Source: Scardovia inopinata JCM 12537 | GTDB lineage: Bacteria; Actinomycetota; Actinomycetes; Actinomycetales; Bifidobacteriaceae | Direction of reading: 5' to 3' | Assembly: GCF_001042695.1 (NCBI RefSeq) | Contig: NZ_AP012334.1 | Location: 992,001-1,056,000, forward strand | Length of the DNA stretch: 64,000 bases | In this document: one piece after another, positions 26,794-36,600 of the stretch | Layout of the letters: each line of letters begins with the position of its first letter | How positions within the stretch are numbered: the first letter of the stretch is position 1 | Program-made: the position numbers and the translations under genes | Notes under the pieces: generated by a model | What the model saw: the letters and a program-made list of their open reading frames with translations, nothing else | Database searches by the model: none | What the model was told of the DNA's origin: nothing

Positions 26794-27223
26794 GCTTCAC
26801 CTTGGCAGAGCTGAACCATGAGGCCGGAAAGAATGCCACTACAACCTGAATTACAATAATTCCGTACAGCCACCACTGCCATACATGAGTGGAAAAGTAA
26901 GTATGGAATGCCACAGATCCGGTGGCCACCAATGCTGATGAAGCCTTGGAAGTCAGGGCCAGACCCCAGGCAGTAGCAGTAGAACTTACAAAATGAAGGA
27001 CCAGGTCTGCATAACCGCTGCGAGCTCGGGCAGACCAGGCAGAACCAAGCACAATCAGAAGGGAAAGAACCATACCATAAGGAATGTTGTAGGCTGCACC
27101 CATCCTGTGGGAGACAGTACCAATCAGACCAACAGCGCAACCCGCAAGCAGACTTAGGGTTAACCTGACCCATCCAGGCCAGGAATAGGAGACAGGTGCC
27201 TGTTGATCTTCCCGATTACTCAT
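26780..27223 (-). CDS. small four-helix membrane protein (possibly DUF6113-like)
   Basis: This 147-residue protein has four hydrophobic segments: WVRLTLSLLAGCAVGLIGTV, NIPYGMVLSLLIVLGSAW, one around 70-95, and a last one IVIQVVVAFFPASW. The arrangement (HRMGAAYNIPYGMVLSLL after helix 1) is reminiscent of the actinobacterial DUF6113 family, but I am not certain. It is co-directional with typA 10 bp upstream and tyrA downstream, so it probably belongs to the same transcript. The function is unknown. Confidence 0.6.
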   Translation of the reverse strand: MSNREDQQAPVSYSWPGWVRLTLSLLAGCAVGLIGTVSHRMGAAYNIPYGMVLSLLIVLGSAWSARARSGYADLVLHFVSSTATAWGLALTSKASSALVATGSVAFHTYFSTHVWQWWLYGIIVIQVVVAFFPASWFSSAKVKHDRG

Positions 27224-27232
27224 GTTGTCACC

Positions 27233-29155
27233 TTACTTGTTCTTTGCCTGCCGCCTTTGCTGGGCATTCCACTTATACCACTGTTCCCTGTCCAGAATAA
27301 TTTTACGTACCCGAACAGATTCAGGGGTGACTTCCACGCACTCATCATCATTGGCAAAGTCCAGGGATTCTTCCAGGCTCATCTGAATGGGTGGGGTCAG
27401 CGTTTCTAACACATCAGCAGTAGAAGACCTCATGTTGGTCATATGCTTTTCCAGGGTAACGTTAATATCCATATCACCTGGCTTGGCGCATACGCCCACA
27501 ACTTGTCCCTCGTATACAGGACTCTGCGGCTCAACGAAGAAATTACCCCGTGCCTGGAGCTTCTGCATGGCGTAGGGGCTGGCCTTACCTTGACGATCCG
27601 AGACCATGGATCCATTCTGTCTCAGGCTGATTTCCCCCGCCCAGGGCTGATAACCAGCAGAGATGGAAGAAGAAATACCCGTTCCCCTCGTGCTGGACAA
27701 GAGCTGAGTCCTGAATCCAATCAGACCGCGGGAGGGAACAATGAACTGCATGCGAACCCAGCCGGACCCGTGATTGCTCATGGACTCCATTCTTCCCTTC
27801 CGAGAAGCCATCAGCTGGGTAACAGCACCCATATATTCTTCTGGCACATCGATAGTTGTATTTTCGAAAGGTTCCTGTACTTTACCATCAATTGTTTTGG
27901 TAACTACCTGAGGGCGGCCAACAGTCAGTTCATATCCTTCACGTCTCATTTCTTCAGCCAGCACAGCCAGGGCCAGTTCTCCCCTGCCTCTGACTTCCCA
28001 AGCATCGGGACGCTCAGTAGGAAGAACCTGGATAGAAACATTGCCCACCAGTTCCCTGTCCAGTCGATCCTTAATCATACGGGCCGTCAGCTTATGGTCC
28101 TTGCCCTCGGTACCGGCCAGAGGGGAATCGTTTGTACCAAAAGTCATGGAAATAGCCGGATCATCTACATGAATCAGGGGCATGGGCTGGGGATTGTCGG
28201 GATCGACAATAGTTTCCCCAATCATGATGTCACTCACGCCTGCAACTGCAACAATATCTCCGGGTCCCGCCTCCTGGGCCGGCTCCCTGTCCAGACCGTG
28301 AGTCTTCAAAATTTCAGTCAGACGGAAGTTCTCTACAGATCCGTCCACTCGGGAAAGACCATAATTCTTTCCCTTGACCAGAGTTCCGTTGTATATGCGA
28401 ACCAGGCCCAAACGGCCCAAATAATCGGAAGAATCAATGTTGGTCACATGGGCTTGCAGGGGGGCACCTTCTGTATATTCAGGTGCAGGAATATTGGTAA
28501 TAATAGATTCAAACAAGGGCTCCAGGTCGTTTCCTTCAGGAACGCTGCCGTCAGCTGGCTGGCTGCTGGAAGCGATTCCCGCCTTGGCTGCGCAGTAAAG
28601 TATAGGTAAGTCCAGGAGGGAATCAATATCCAGATCAATACCTTCTTCTACCACATCCTGAGCCAGTCCCAAAAGGAGATCGGTTGTCTCGCTGACAACC
28701 TCAGAAATTCGAGAATCAGGACGATCAGTCTTATTAATCACCAGAATAACAGGAAGTTTGGCTTCCAGAGCCTTGCGGAGCACAAAGCGGGTCTGTGGAA
28801 GAGGACCCTCTGAGGCATCAACCAGCAGAAGAACCCCATCAACCATGGAGATACCCCGCTCAACCTCCCCGCCAAAATCAGCATGACCAGGGGTATCAAC
28901 CACATTAATGGTAATGCCCGCAGGCTGACCCATTTTTTCGGCCAGGGGACCAGTGTATTTGATAGCCGTGTTCTTGGCCAGAATGGTGATTCCCTTTTCC
29001 CGCTCAATATCACCAGAATCCATAACCCGATCAGGGACCTCTTCCCTCTCGGAAAAAACGTGAGCCTGCTGGAGCATAGCATTCACCAGGGTCGTCTTGC
29101 CGTGATCAACATGAGCGACGATTGCTACGTTACGAATATCTGAGCGAGTTGCCAT
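27233..29155 (-). CDS. typA: ribosome-associated GTPase TypA/BipA
   Basis: This 640-residue translational GTPase has P-loop AHVDHGKT (14-21), the G3 box [11 protein letters not shown], the G4 box [12 protein letters not shown], domain II, and the EF-G-like domains III and V. The BipA-specific C-terminal domain ends [14 protein letters not shown]. It binds the 70S ribosome and aids 50S assembly and stress or cold adaptation. The length is normal for actinobacteria. There is a 77-bp gap to the end of ScpB-side DNA plus leader upstream; it heads typA-membrane protein-tyrA. Confidence 0.96.
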   Translation of the reverse strand: MATRSDIRNVAIVAHVDHGKTTLVNAMLQQAHVFSEREEVPDRVMDSGDIEREKGITILAKNTAIKYTGPLAEKMGQPAGITINVVDTPGHADFGGEVERGISMVDGVLLLVDASEGPLPQTRFVLRKALEAKLPVILVINKTDRPDSRISEVVSETTDLLLGLAQDVVEEGIDLDIDSLLDLPILYCAAKAGIASSSQPADGSVPEGNDLEPLFESIITNIPAPEYTEGAPLQAHVTNIDSSDYLGRLGLVRIYNGTLVKGKNYGLSRVDGSVENFRLTEILKTHGLDREPAQEAGPGDIVAVAGVSDIMIGETIVDPDNPQPMPLIHVDDPAISMTFGTNDSPLAGTEGKDHKLTARMIKDRLDRELVGNVSIQVLPTERPDAWEVRGRGELALAVLAEEMRREGYELTVGRPQVVTKTIDGKVQEPFENTTIDVPEEYMGAVTQLMASRKGRMESMSNHGSGWVRMQFIVPSRGLIGFRTQLLSSTRGTGISSSISAGYQPWAGEISLRQNGSMVSDRQGKASPYAMQKLQARGNFFVEPQSPVYEGQVVGVCAKPGDMDINVTLEKHMTNMRSSTADVLETLTPPIQMSLEESLDFANDDECVEVTPESVRVRKIILDREQWYKWNAQQRRQAKNK

Positions 29156-29281
29156 AGTCTTTATATTTCCTCTATATTACTTATTTCTGTTGATTTTTCT
29201 AGCATTGACCGCCATAGGGCAGATTATTATCTTGTTTTAGTCATAAAGCCAAAGAAAACAATACAGTTGACACCTGACACC

Positions 29282-29905
29282 TTATATTCTTTCTGATAAT
29301 TCTGATTCCAGGGAGGAATCATGAAAAGAATCAGGCAGGAAGGGAGCCAGGGAGGGAAGCTCAGACAGGGAATTGATCCCCATCTTATCCAGGAAAAGAC
29401 CCGATGTTCCTAAAAGGGCAGCATGTGATTCCTGATCCTCTCCCTCCTGACGGATAAGGCCCCTCATTGTCAGAGACCGAATAACCCCGTCTGAATTTAC
29501 CCCTCGGATGGCAGTAATCTGAGCCCTGGTAACAGGCTGCTTGTAGGCAATAATAGCCAGGGTTTCCAAGGCAGCCTGAGACAGGCGGGCAGTCTGACCA
29601 TCGGTGACAAAGGCTGACACGACAGTTTCATACTCAGGCCGGTTAGCCAACTGCCAGCCTCCTGAAGTTTCCCTCAGTTCAAACCCTCTCCCCTCCTGGC
29701 TGTAGGAAAGGGAAAGAGCAGCCAGTGTATCCTGGGCCTGCTGAGGGGTTATATTGACAGCATGAGCCACCTGATCAGCAGTAACCGGCTGATCAGCAAC
29801 AATCAGAATGGCTTCCAGACAGGCAGTCACATTGTCAGACACCGGGGTATCTGCTACCGGTTCTTTGGCGTCCTTATTTTCTTCATTTTCTTTGTCGTCA
29901 CTCAT
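29282..29905 (-). CDS. scpB: segregation and condensation protein B
   Basis: This 207-residue protein has a short acidic N-terminus followed by two winged-helix domains: VTACLEAILIVADQPVTADQ and ALETLAIIAYKQPVTRAQIT, the latter the most conserved ScpB segment, and GVNSDGVIRSLTMRGLIRQE. ScpB dimers bind the kleisin ScpA in the SMC condensin complex. Its ATG overlaps the scpA stop by 4 bp. Confidence 0.95.
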   Translation of the reverse strand: MSDDKENEENKDAKEPVADTPVSDNVTACLEAILIVADQPVTADQVAHAVNITPQQAQDTLAALSLSYSQEGRGFELRETSGGWQLANRPEYETVVSAFVTDGQTARLSQAALETLAIIAYKQPVTRAQITAIRGVNSDGVIRSLTMRGLIRQEGEDQESHAALLGTSGLFLDKMGINSLSELPSLAPFLPDSFHDSSLESELSERI

Positions 29906-30741
29906 GCGAAATCCTCCTGACTTATGGGACTGGCCTCTGCCCGATCATCATTTTCCTGATCAGTACCCACCCAGCGCACATGGAGACTTTGGAAGGGTCC
30001 TTCCTGCTTAAATTGGACAGTTCCCTGTTTGAAAAATGCCAGCAGAGCTAAAAACCTGGCCACGATTTCAATGGTTTCGCTGGTATCAGCAATCAGGGAA
30101 TCAAAAGTCACATCCGTTTTCCGCCCAGCAGACCGAAGTTTGCTGCGGACAATATCAGCCTGCACCTGCAGATCGACCATGGGCACATGGAGTTGATCAA
30201 TCCTCACTTCTTTCAGGGGAGCATTGGCCAAGGCAGCAGCAGCTATCTGAGCCAGCTGAATTGGGCTGACCGACCAGGCCAACTCAGGCAGCATAAGGGA
30301 AATAGTCTGATCCATATAGCCTGGATGAGCAAATCGGCCTGAATTCGCCGCCAAAGCCTGCCTAAAATTCTCTCCTGCCTCCCTGAAAGCTCGGTACTGG
30401 AGCAGCCGGTCAAAAAGCAAATCCCTCTGTCTCAATGCTTCCATGCTCTGATCCAGCTGGTCATCTCCCTGACTGCGGGGAAGAAGGCTGGCACTCTTGG
30501 CCTCAATGAGGATGGAGGCAACATCTATGAAAGAACTGACTCGGTCAGCGTCTTTGACCATATCCAAGCCAGAAACATAATGCAAAAAATCATCGGTAAT
30601 CTCGGCCAGAGAAATCTGACTTAATTCCAGCTTCCTGTCTGCCAGCAAGGCCAGGAGGGCATCAAATGGCCCCTGATAAACCCTCAGATCAACAGTGAAC
30701 TCAGGTGGCTTTTGTGCTTCTTCAACCGACGGCTCTGCCAC
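29902..30741 (-). CDS. scpA: segregation and condensation protein A (kleisin)
   Basis: This 279-residue protein has the N-terminal SMC-binding region FTVDLRVYQGPFDALLALLA, the DKLELSQISLAEITDDFL-type element (here RKLELSQISLAEI), and a C-terminal winged helix (ETIEIVARFLALLAFFKQGT). The start codon is GTG at 30741, directly after the parA TAA, with a GAAGGA site inside the end of parA. It bridges the SMC heads with ScpB. Confidence 0.94.
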   Translation of the reverse strand: MAEPSVEEAQKPPEFTVDLRVYQGPFDALLALLADRKLELSQISLAEITDDFLHYVSGLDMVKDADRVSSFIDVASILIEAKSASLLPRSQGDDQLDQSMEALRQRDLLFDRLLQYRAFREAGENFRQALAANSGRFAHPGYMDQTISLMLPELAWSVSPIQLAQIAAAALANAPLKEVRIDQLHVPMVDLQVQADIVRSKLRSAGRKTDVTFDSLIADTSETIEIVARFLALLAFFKQGTVQFKQEGPFQSLHVRWVGTDQENDDRAEASPISQEDFA

Positions 30742-31581
30742 TTATGCAACAATTCCTTCGGCAATAATCTCCCTGGCTACCTCCCTATATTCTTTGGCAG
30801 TCCTGTGCTCAGGAGAAAACATGGTGATGGGGGCAGCAGCAACTGTGGCATCGGGAAGCTTGATTGAGCGGGAAATGATGGAATGGAAGACCTTTTTATC
30901 AAAAGCCTCATAAATACGCTGAAGCACTTCCTGAGAATGAATGGTATTGGTATACATAGTTACCAGGACCCCATAAACCTGCAAATCGGGGTTGATTCGG
31001 GTTCTTACCTTCTCAATGGACTGCATAAGAAGGGCTACCCCCCTTAAAGCAAAAAATTCAGCAGCAACAGGAATAATGACCCCGTCGGCTGCGGTCAAAG
31101 CATTGATGGTCAGCAAACCCAGGGAAGGCTGGCAGTCAATGATAATGGCATCATACTCGTCCTTCAGCCGGCGCAGGGTAGAAGCCAGAACTTGTTCACG
31201 CCCTACCTCGGTTACCAGCTGGACTTCGGCAGCAGACAAATCTATATTGGCCGGAATGATATCAAGATTGGGAAAGCGGGTGTGCACCACTACCTCGTGG
31301 ACATCTATACTGGGATTAAATAAAGCTGTATAAATGGTATTCTCCACCTGATTCGCGTTAATTCCCAAAGCTACCGTGGCTGCTCCCTGAGGATCAAAGT
31401 CCACAATCAGAACTTTTCGGCCGTACTGGCTTAAAGCACCGGCAATATTAACCGAGCTGGTGGTTTTACCCACTCCCCCCTTCTGGTTGCACATGGCAAT
31501 GACCCTGGCAGGGCCGTGCTGTTTCAGGCTTTGTGGAGCAGGAAATGTCTTGTATTCACGTCCAAGCATATCGATAGGCAT
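30742..31581 (-). CDS. ParA/Soj-family chromosome partitioning ATPase
   Basis: This 279-residue deviant Walker-type ATPase reads IAMCNQKGGVGKTTSSVNIA, with KGGVGKTT at 34-41, then KVLIVDFDPQGAATVALGI and IIDCQPSLGLLTINAL. This second ParA-type gene next to scpAB is typical of bifidobacteria and other actinobacteria. No parB follows, so it is probably not the origin-proximal parAB pair. It heads parA-scpA-scpB with overlapping or abutting coding regions, suggesting one transcript for chromosome organisation. An array of GTGAAC/GTTCAC half-sites lies 140-165 bp upstream. Confidence 0.93.
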   Translation of the reverse strand: MPIDMLGREYKTFPAPQSLKQHGPARVIAMCNQKGGVGKTTSSVNIAGALSQYGRKVLIVDFDPQGAATVALGINANQVENTIYTALFNPSIDVHEVVVHTRFPNLDIIPANIDLSAAEVQLVTEVGREQVLASTLRRLKDEYDAIIIDCQPSLGLLTINALTAADGVIIPVAAEFFALRGVALLMQSIEKVRTRINPDLQVYGVLVTMYTNTIHSQEVLQRIYEAFDKKVFHSIISRSIKLPDATVAAAPITMFSPEHRTAKEYREVAREIIAEGIVA

Positions 31582-31642
31582 GGTTTCACTGTATCAACAG
31601 CACTTGTCTTTCATTTTCACAGAATGTTCATATGGATTCAGA

Positions 31643-31678
31643 TTTATATCCGTCTGTATCTTTATATCCGTCTGTATC
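31643..31678. repeat. 18-bp perfect tandem duplication upstream of parA
   Basis: tttatatccgtctgtatc is present twice head-to-tail (31643-31660 and 31661-31678) in the divergent region between parA and the second peptide operon. Confidence 0.85.
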
Positions 31679-31720
31679 CTCCCTATTCACTCTCCTGCTT
31701 TGTCTTTTACAAGTTTACAC

Positions 31721-31746
31721 TGTGAACACAGGTTCACGTTGTGAAC
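31721..31746. promoter_or_regulatory. alternating inverted half-sites (GTGAAC / GTTCAC / GTGAAC) between parA and the peptide operon
   Basis: GTGAAC (31722-31727), GTTCAC (31732-31737) and GTGAAC (31741-31746) form two overlapping inverted repeats with 4- and 3-bp centres. The rest of the 414-bp gap (31582-31995) is AT-rich, with the 18-bp tandem repeat and no gene. The site could control either divergent transcript. It resembles parS but does not match that consensus. Confidence 0.5.
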
Positions 31747-31995
31747 AGAAACATCCCCAGCTATAAACGACCGATAACTTTTTATACATCAAATTAGCGT
31801 ATTTTCAAGGTTTTTAACCAGATACTACCTGATTAATCACTTATGTATGCATATTTTCAGGATTCTTAGACCGGCGGTCATTGTATTATGAACGTACTTC
31901 TGACAACAAGGAAAGATGAAGGACCCCGGCAGTCGAAACTGGATACAGATCGAATGCAGGGGAAGCCCTACACTCTGGAATTTTGAGGACCAACA

Positions 31996-32979
31996 ATGTT
32001 CAAGTTTATCATTAAGAGGCTGGGGAGATACATCGTCCTGCTCTTCGTGGCAATTTCGATGACTTTCTTCCTATCCAGCTGGTTTATGCACCCCCGTTCG
32101 AATTATGAACAAAGGACGCCCCGACCCCCACAAGCCTCTATTGAGAGAGCTCTGGATAATGCCAATCTTAATGACCATACCAACGTCTTCGTTCGCTACT
32201 GGCGCTGGCTGACCGGAGTCGTTACCCGTTGGGACTGGGGCCAGACCCCCAGCGGACAAAAAATCAATAACATCATGGCCCCCCGTATTATCGCTTCTAC
32301 AGAGCTGGTAACCTTGGCTACTGTTTTAGGAATCCTCTTGGGAGTTTCTCTGGGCGTCTATACAGCCATGCGGCAGTACAAGTGGCAGGACACTTTCTGG
32401 ACCGGACTGGCTTCCATCCTTATGTGCGTACCTACTCCGGTCATCGCTCTCCTGCTTATTTTCTTCTTTATTAACATCAACACCTGGTCGGGTACCACTA
32501 TTTTCTACGTGACCGGCCTTTCCTCTTATACAGGAAGCAATCCTTTTGCCTGGTTTGGTGATTTTGTTAGGCATATCTTTATCCCCACCCTGGTACTGAC
32601 CATTATTGGAGCGGTAGGTTATCATATTTCCCAGCGCACCTACCTGCTGGATGAAATTCGCGCTGATTATGTGCGCACGGCACGCATGAAGGGATTAACC
32701 CGCCGCCAGGCTATTCGTAAGCATGCATTGCGCGCTTCTTTTATCCCTACAGCCGTTTCTATTGCCTTCTCCATTGCAGGCGTTTTCTCGGGAGCTACCC
32801 TGACAGAGAGCATGTTTGGTATTGAAGGCATGGGTAAGTATTTCATTAATGCACTGAACAACAACGATATCTACGGTACCGTAGCTTATATGGCTTTCGG
32901 CGGTGTCTGCACCCTGGTCGGTGCTCTCTTGGCTGATATCGCAGCTGCTATTCTCGATCCTCGTATTCGGATGAGCTAG
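31996..32979 (+). CDS. oligopeptide ABC transporter permease (OppB type)
   Basis: This 327-residue protein starts MFKFIIKRLGRYIVLLFVAI as in OppB-type permeases and has an EAA loop RMKGLTRRQAIRKHALRASF. Six helices are predicted, and the first extracytoplasmic loop is longer than in the 22708-23646 paralogue (PRSNYEQRTPRPPQASIERA). GAGGA lies 8 bp before the ATG. It opens the operon permease-permease-double ATPase, which is read away from parA. Confidence 0.93.
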   Translation: MFKFIIKRLGRYIVLLFVAISMTFFLSSWFMHPRSNYEQRTPRPPQASIERALDNANLNDHTNVFVRYWRWLTGVVTRWDWGQTPSGQKINNIMAPRIIASTELVTLATVLGILLGVSLGVYTAMRQYKWQDTFWTGLASILMCVPTPVIALLLIFFFININTWSGTTIFYVTGLSSYTGSNPFAWFGDFVRHIFIPTLVLTIIGAVGYHISQRTYLLDEIRADYVRTARMKGLTRRQAIRKHALRASFIPTAVSIAFSIAGVFSGATLTESMFGIEGMGKYFINALNNNDIYGTVAYMAFGGVCTLVGALLADIAAAILDPRIRMS

Positions 32980-32997
32980 ATTAGAGGTGTATGGAAG

Positions 32998-34062
32998 ATG
33001 ACAGACATGAACAACACAAACGAAATGCAAACCGATAGAAACGACCTGCCAGATGCAGATGCAGCTGCGACAGCAGAAGCCAGCAAGACCGCACCAGCCG
33101 CAGCTGAAGTTGGAAAATCCACTGTGGTCAATGCCCTGGAGGAAATTAAAGCAGAAAAGGCTATTGAAAAAGAGAGCGGCAAAGGAGAAGTCAAGCATAT
33201 TGGCTACTGGCACCTTATTGCCCGTCGTTTCTTCCGCCAGCCTAGGGCCATTATCGGGGTCACTGTTTTTGTAATCCTTATCCTTATCGCCCTCTTCGGC
33301 GGCCGCTTTGCAAAGTTTTCCTATGAAGACCCTGACTTCACTGCCCTGAGCGCTGCTCCCAGTGCAGATCACTGGTTGGGCACGGATTCGTCTGGTATTG
33401 ACATGTATGCGGCTCTGTGCCACGGCCTGGGCCGGTCCTTAACCATCGGTGTTCTTTCCTCTGTTATTACCACGGTGATAGCAGCTATCTATGGAACTGC
33501 CATCGCTTATTTCCGGGGGATAGTAGAGAAAATAGGCATGTGGCTGCTCGATATGCTCATGGTCATCCCTGCCTTCCTCCTCATAGCCCTTATGGTCCGT
33601 GCTGCCAACGCTTCTGCTGGCTGGCTTTGGCTGGTCTTCGGCATGTCCATCTTTGGCTGGATCGGGCCTGCCCGAACACTAAGAACCATGGCCTTGTCCC
33701 TGCGAGAACGCGATTATGTGAAAGCTTCCAAATACATGGGAGTAAATTCTTTCACCATTATTATCCGGCATCTAGTTCCTAACCTGGCTTCTATCATTAT
33801 TCTTAATCTTATTCTTGGCGTCATCTCCTCAGTGGGATCGGAAACAGCCCTGAGCTTCCTGGGGCTGGGTATCAAGGTTCCTGACACTTCATTGGGAACC
33901 CTCCTTGCCGGTGGCCAGACTACTCTTCAGACCGCGCCATGGGTAATTGGTGTCCCCTCTGTCGCTCTGATTGTTCTCTGCGTCTGCTTAATGATGATTT
34001 CAGACGCCCTGCGCGATGCCGTAGACCCCCGGTCCGGTGCTACCGGTCAGGTTTCTGCCTGA
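32998..34062 (+). CDS. oligopeptide ABC transporter permease (OppC type)
   Basis: This 354-residue protein has an unusually long hydrophilic N-terminus (about 75 residues, Ala/Asp/Glu-rich, DLPDADAAATAEASKTAPAA) before the first helix. It then has the OppC segment APSADHWLGTDSSGIDMYAA and the EAA loop YMGVNSFTIIIRHLVPNLAS. It partners with the OppB-type permease 18 bp upstream. The cytoplasmic N-terminal extension has no recognised function. Confidence 0.93.
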   Translation: MTDMNNTNEMQTDRNDLPDADAAATAEASKTAPAAAEVGKSTVVNALEEIKAEKAIEKESGKGEVKHIGYWHLIARRFFRQPRAIIGVTVFVILILIALFGGRFAKFSYEDPDFTALSAAPSADHWLGTDSSGIDMYAALCHGLGRSLTIGVLSSVITTVIAAIYGTAIAYFRGIVEKIGMWLLDMLMVIPAFLLIALMVRAANASAGWLWLVFGMSIFGWIGPARTLRTMALSLRERDYVKASKYMGVNSFTIIIRHLVPNLASIIILNLILGVISSVGSETALSFLGLGIKVPDTSLGTLLAGGQTTLQTAPWVIGVPSVALIVLCVCLMMISDALRDAVDPRSGATGQVSA

Positions 34063-34139
34063 CAGATAAACAACTAGGAAAAGTAGTCGTCATCAAGCAT
34101 AATAGAACAATACAAACAATCTCAAATTCGTGGTGAAAA

Positions 34140-36254
34140 ATGGCAAATACAACAGTTGATGACCAGAAGGATCAAGACCTGACGCGCGAGCAGGAGCAGG
34201 AAAACGAATCCCAGGATTCTGAAGGCTTCCGCAAGGTTGACCTGGTACGAGATCAGACGCTGGCTTATGAATTTCTGGAGGGAGATGGCCCCAAGGGTGC
34301 ACCCCAGGGGGATCCCATCATGCAGATACGTGATCTGAACGTCTCTTTTGCCTCTGAGGCGGGAGCGGTCAGGGCCGTGCGAGGTCTCAATTTTGATCTT
34401 TGGCGGGGACGGACTCTGGGTATCGTAGGCGAATCCGGTTCCGGAAAGTCAGTCACTGCCCTGTCTCTAATCGGCCTCCTGGATGACAATGCTTCCATCA
34501 AGGGTTCCATTACTCTGGATGGGGAAGAGCTGGTTGGCAAGACTGATGAGGAAATGGCTCAAATTCGAGGTGAGCGAATTTCCATGATCTTTCAGGATCC
34601 TTTAAGTGCCCTCAGCCCCATGTTCTCCATTGGAGATCAGCTGGCAGAAGCCCTCCTGATTCATCACCCCGATATGTCTGAAACTGAAGTTCATGATCGG
34701 TGTGTGGAACTCCTGTCGCTGGTAGGTATTGATGACCAGGAAAAGAGGCTGGTTGCCTTCCCCCACGAATTCTCTGGTGGTATGCGGCAGCGTGTCATGA
34801 TTGCCATTGCCATTGCCAACAATCCTGACGTTATTATTGCCGATGAGCCCACGACTGCACTCGATGTTACTATTCAGGCCCAGGTGCTAGATCTTCTGGC
34901 CGTAGCTCAAAGAGAAACGAATGCGGCAGTTGTTTTGATTACCCATGATTTGGGTGTGGTTGCCGGTACTGCTGATGACATTCTGGTTATGTACGCGGGT
35001 AAAGCCGTAGAGAGAGCCAGTATTGACCGCCTTTTTGCCAAACCAACGATGCCTTATACCATGGGTTTGCTGGGAGCTGTTCCCAAGCCTCATATGCCGG
35101 CCAGCCAAAGGCTGTCGCCTATCAACGGAAACCCTCCTTCTCTAGTGGCTATTCCGGCAGGGTGCCCCTTCTCTCCCCGGTGCCCCTTAGCAACAGAAAA
35201 GTGCCATCAGATTGAACCTGAGCTTGAACTGGCAGAAGAGGGAACAGGCCATCTGGTTTCATGCATTCACCTTGATGATATTCTTAAGAAGAACCTAACC
35301 TATAAGGAAGTTTTCCCGGCTCCAGAAGATCTCCCAGCCAAGTGGGCCGATGTTCCCCGTGACCAAAGGCCGATTGTTCTTTCTGTCGATAACTTGACTA
35401 AGACCTTCCCTATCACCAAGGGAGGTTCCTTCGGCCGTGTCATTGGAAAGCTGGCCGCTGTTGATCATGCCAGCTTCGATATTCATGAGGGAGAAACTGT
35501 TGCCCTGGTGGGCGAATCTGGTTCCGGTAAATCGACTACTTTGACTCAGATTGTGGAACTGAAAAAACCCGAAGAGGGAACCATCACCATCATGGGCCAG
35601 AATATTGCGAATCTGAAGCGAAAGGAACGCAAAGCTCTCCGCAAGGACGTCCAAATCATTTTCCAGGATCCCCTAAGCTCCCTGGATGCTCGAATGACAG
35701 TTTATGACGTTTTGTCTGAGCCTCTGCAGGCTCAACACTGGAAGAAACATGATATCAGCAACCGAATTGGGGAGCTGATGACCATGGTGGGCATTAACCC
35801 CGACTATGTCGACCGCTTCCCTACCCAGTTTTCCGGAGGCCAGCGCCAGCGTATCGCCATTGCCCGAGCTTTGGCCACCAATCCTAAGCTCCTTCTCCTG
35901 GATGAGCCTATTGCCTCTCTGGATGTATCTATTCAGGCAGGTGTTATTAACCTCCTAGAAGATTTGCAGGCCCAGCTTAAGATTGCCTACCTCTTTGTCG
36001 CTCATGATCTGGCTGTAATCCGTCATATTTCTGACCGGGTAGCCGTTATGTATCATGGTGTCATTGTGGAACAGGGAGAGACTGAGGAGATCTTTACTAA
36101 CCCTCAGCATCCCTACACCAAGGCGCTCTTGTCTGCTATTCCTATTCCTGACCCCGTTATTGAGCGCACTCGTAAGCGTTACGTTTTTGAAGACGGTAGG
36201 CTGCGTAAGGTTGATTCCTACAGCACTCACATGGGAATTGCAAACCAGCAGTAA
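34140..36254 (+). CDS. oligopeptide ABC transporter, fused double ATPase (OppD-OppF type)
   Basis: This 704-residue protein has a charged N-terminal extension (1-60), first Walker A GESGSGKS (97-104), signature FSGGMRQRVMIAIA and DEPTTALD. The OppD C-terminal segment with CPFSPRCPLATEKC (the cysteine pattern that can hold an Fe-S cluster) follows, then a second Walker A GESGSGKST near 458, signature FSGGQRQRIAIARA and LLLDEPIASLDVS. Both halves look catalytically complete. It powers the two permeases upstream; the three binding proteins downstream probably feed the same channel. A terminator follows at 36314. Confidence 0.94.
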   Translation: MANTTVDDQKDQDLTREQEQENESQDSEGFRKVDLVRDQTLAYEFLEGDGPKGAPQGDPIMQIRDLNVSFASEAGAVRAVRGLNFDLWRGRTLGIVGESGSGKSVTALSLIGLLDDNASIKGSITLDGEELVGKTDEEMAQIRGERISMIFQDPLSALSPMFSIGDQLAEALLIHHPDMSETEVHDRCVELLSLVGIDDQEKRLVAFPHEFSGGMRQRVMIAIAIANNPDVIIADEPTTALDVTIQAQVLDLLAVAQRETNAAVVLITHDLGVVAGTADDILVMYAGKAVERASIDRLFAKPTMPYTMGLLGAVPKPHMPASQRLSPINGNPPSLVAIPAGCPFSPRCPLATEKCHQIEPELELAEEGTGHLVSCIHLDDILKKNLTYKEVFPAPEDLPAKWADVPRDQRPIVLSVDNLTKTFPITKGGSFGRVIGKLAAVDHASFDIHEGETVALVGESGSGKSTTLTQIVELKKPEEGTITIMGQNIANLKRKERKALRKDVQIIFQDPLSSLDARMTVYDVLSEPLQAQHWKKHDISNRIGELMTMVGINPDYVDRFPTQFSGGQRQRIAIARALATNPKLLLLDEPIASLDVSIQAGVINLLEDLQAQLKIAYLFVAHDLAVIRHISDRVAVMYHGVIVEQGETEEIFTNPQHPYTKALLSAIPIPDPVIERTRKRYVFEDGRLRKVDSYSTHMGIANQQ

Positions 36255-36313
36255 AGCACTAATCTATTTGCTGTTTTCATTCTAAAAGGAAATCATTTTA
36301 AAAATCATGTTAA

Positions 36314-36370
36314 AAGGGAATCGCCTCCTATCCTTCTTGGTGGGAATCGATTCCCTTATCTTTTTATCTT
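36314..36370 (+). terminator. intrinsic terminator after the double ATPase gene
   Basis: aagggaatcg (36314-36323) pairs with cgattccctt (36348-36357) around a long loop, followed by a T-rich tail. The remaining 36371-36600 is AT-rich leader for the first binding protein, with no gene. Confidence 0.75.
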
Positions 36371-36600
36371 CTTTTTTATTCACTGTTTTTCCATCCCCTC
36401 TTTTTCATCCACTGCTTTTGATGAATAGCAATCACGTATAAAAGCTGCCGATATCTCACAATGTGAAATTTTTTTGCATAATTTCCTATCCACCTTTCCC
36501 TCTATTATCAGGGTATCTCTCTTTTTGTATATATATATAAGGTTTTTATACATACTGAGGGAGGGATTATTCACCTCTTAATTTTAGGAAGGATTGAGTA

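Noticed and set aside
27443-28609. 388-codon open frame on the plus strand
   Set aside because: Lies wholly antisense to typA, whose protein is fully conserved; no family features or ribosome-binding site.
31732-31746. parS site
   Set aside because: GTTCAC-GTT-GTGAAC has an odd centre and differs from the TGTTTCACGTGAAACA consensus; kept only as a generic operator.
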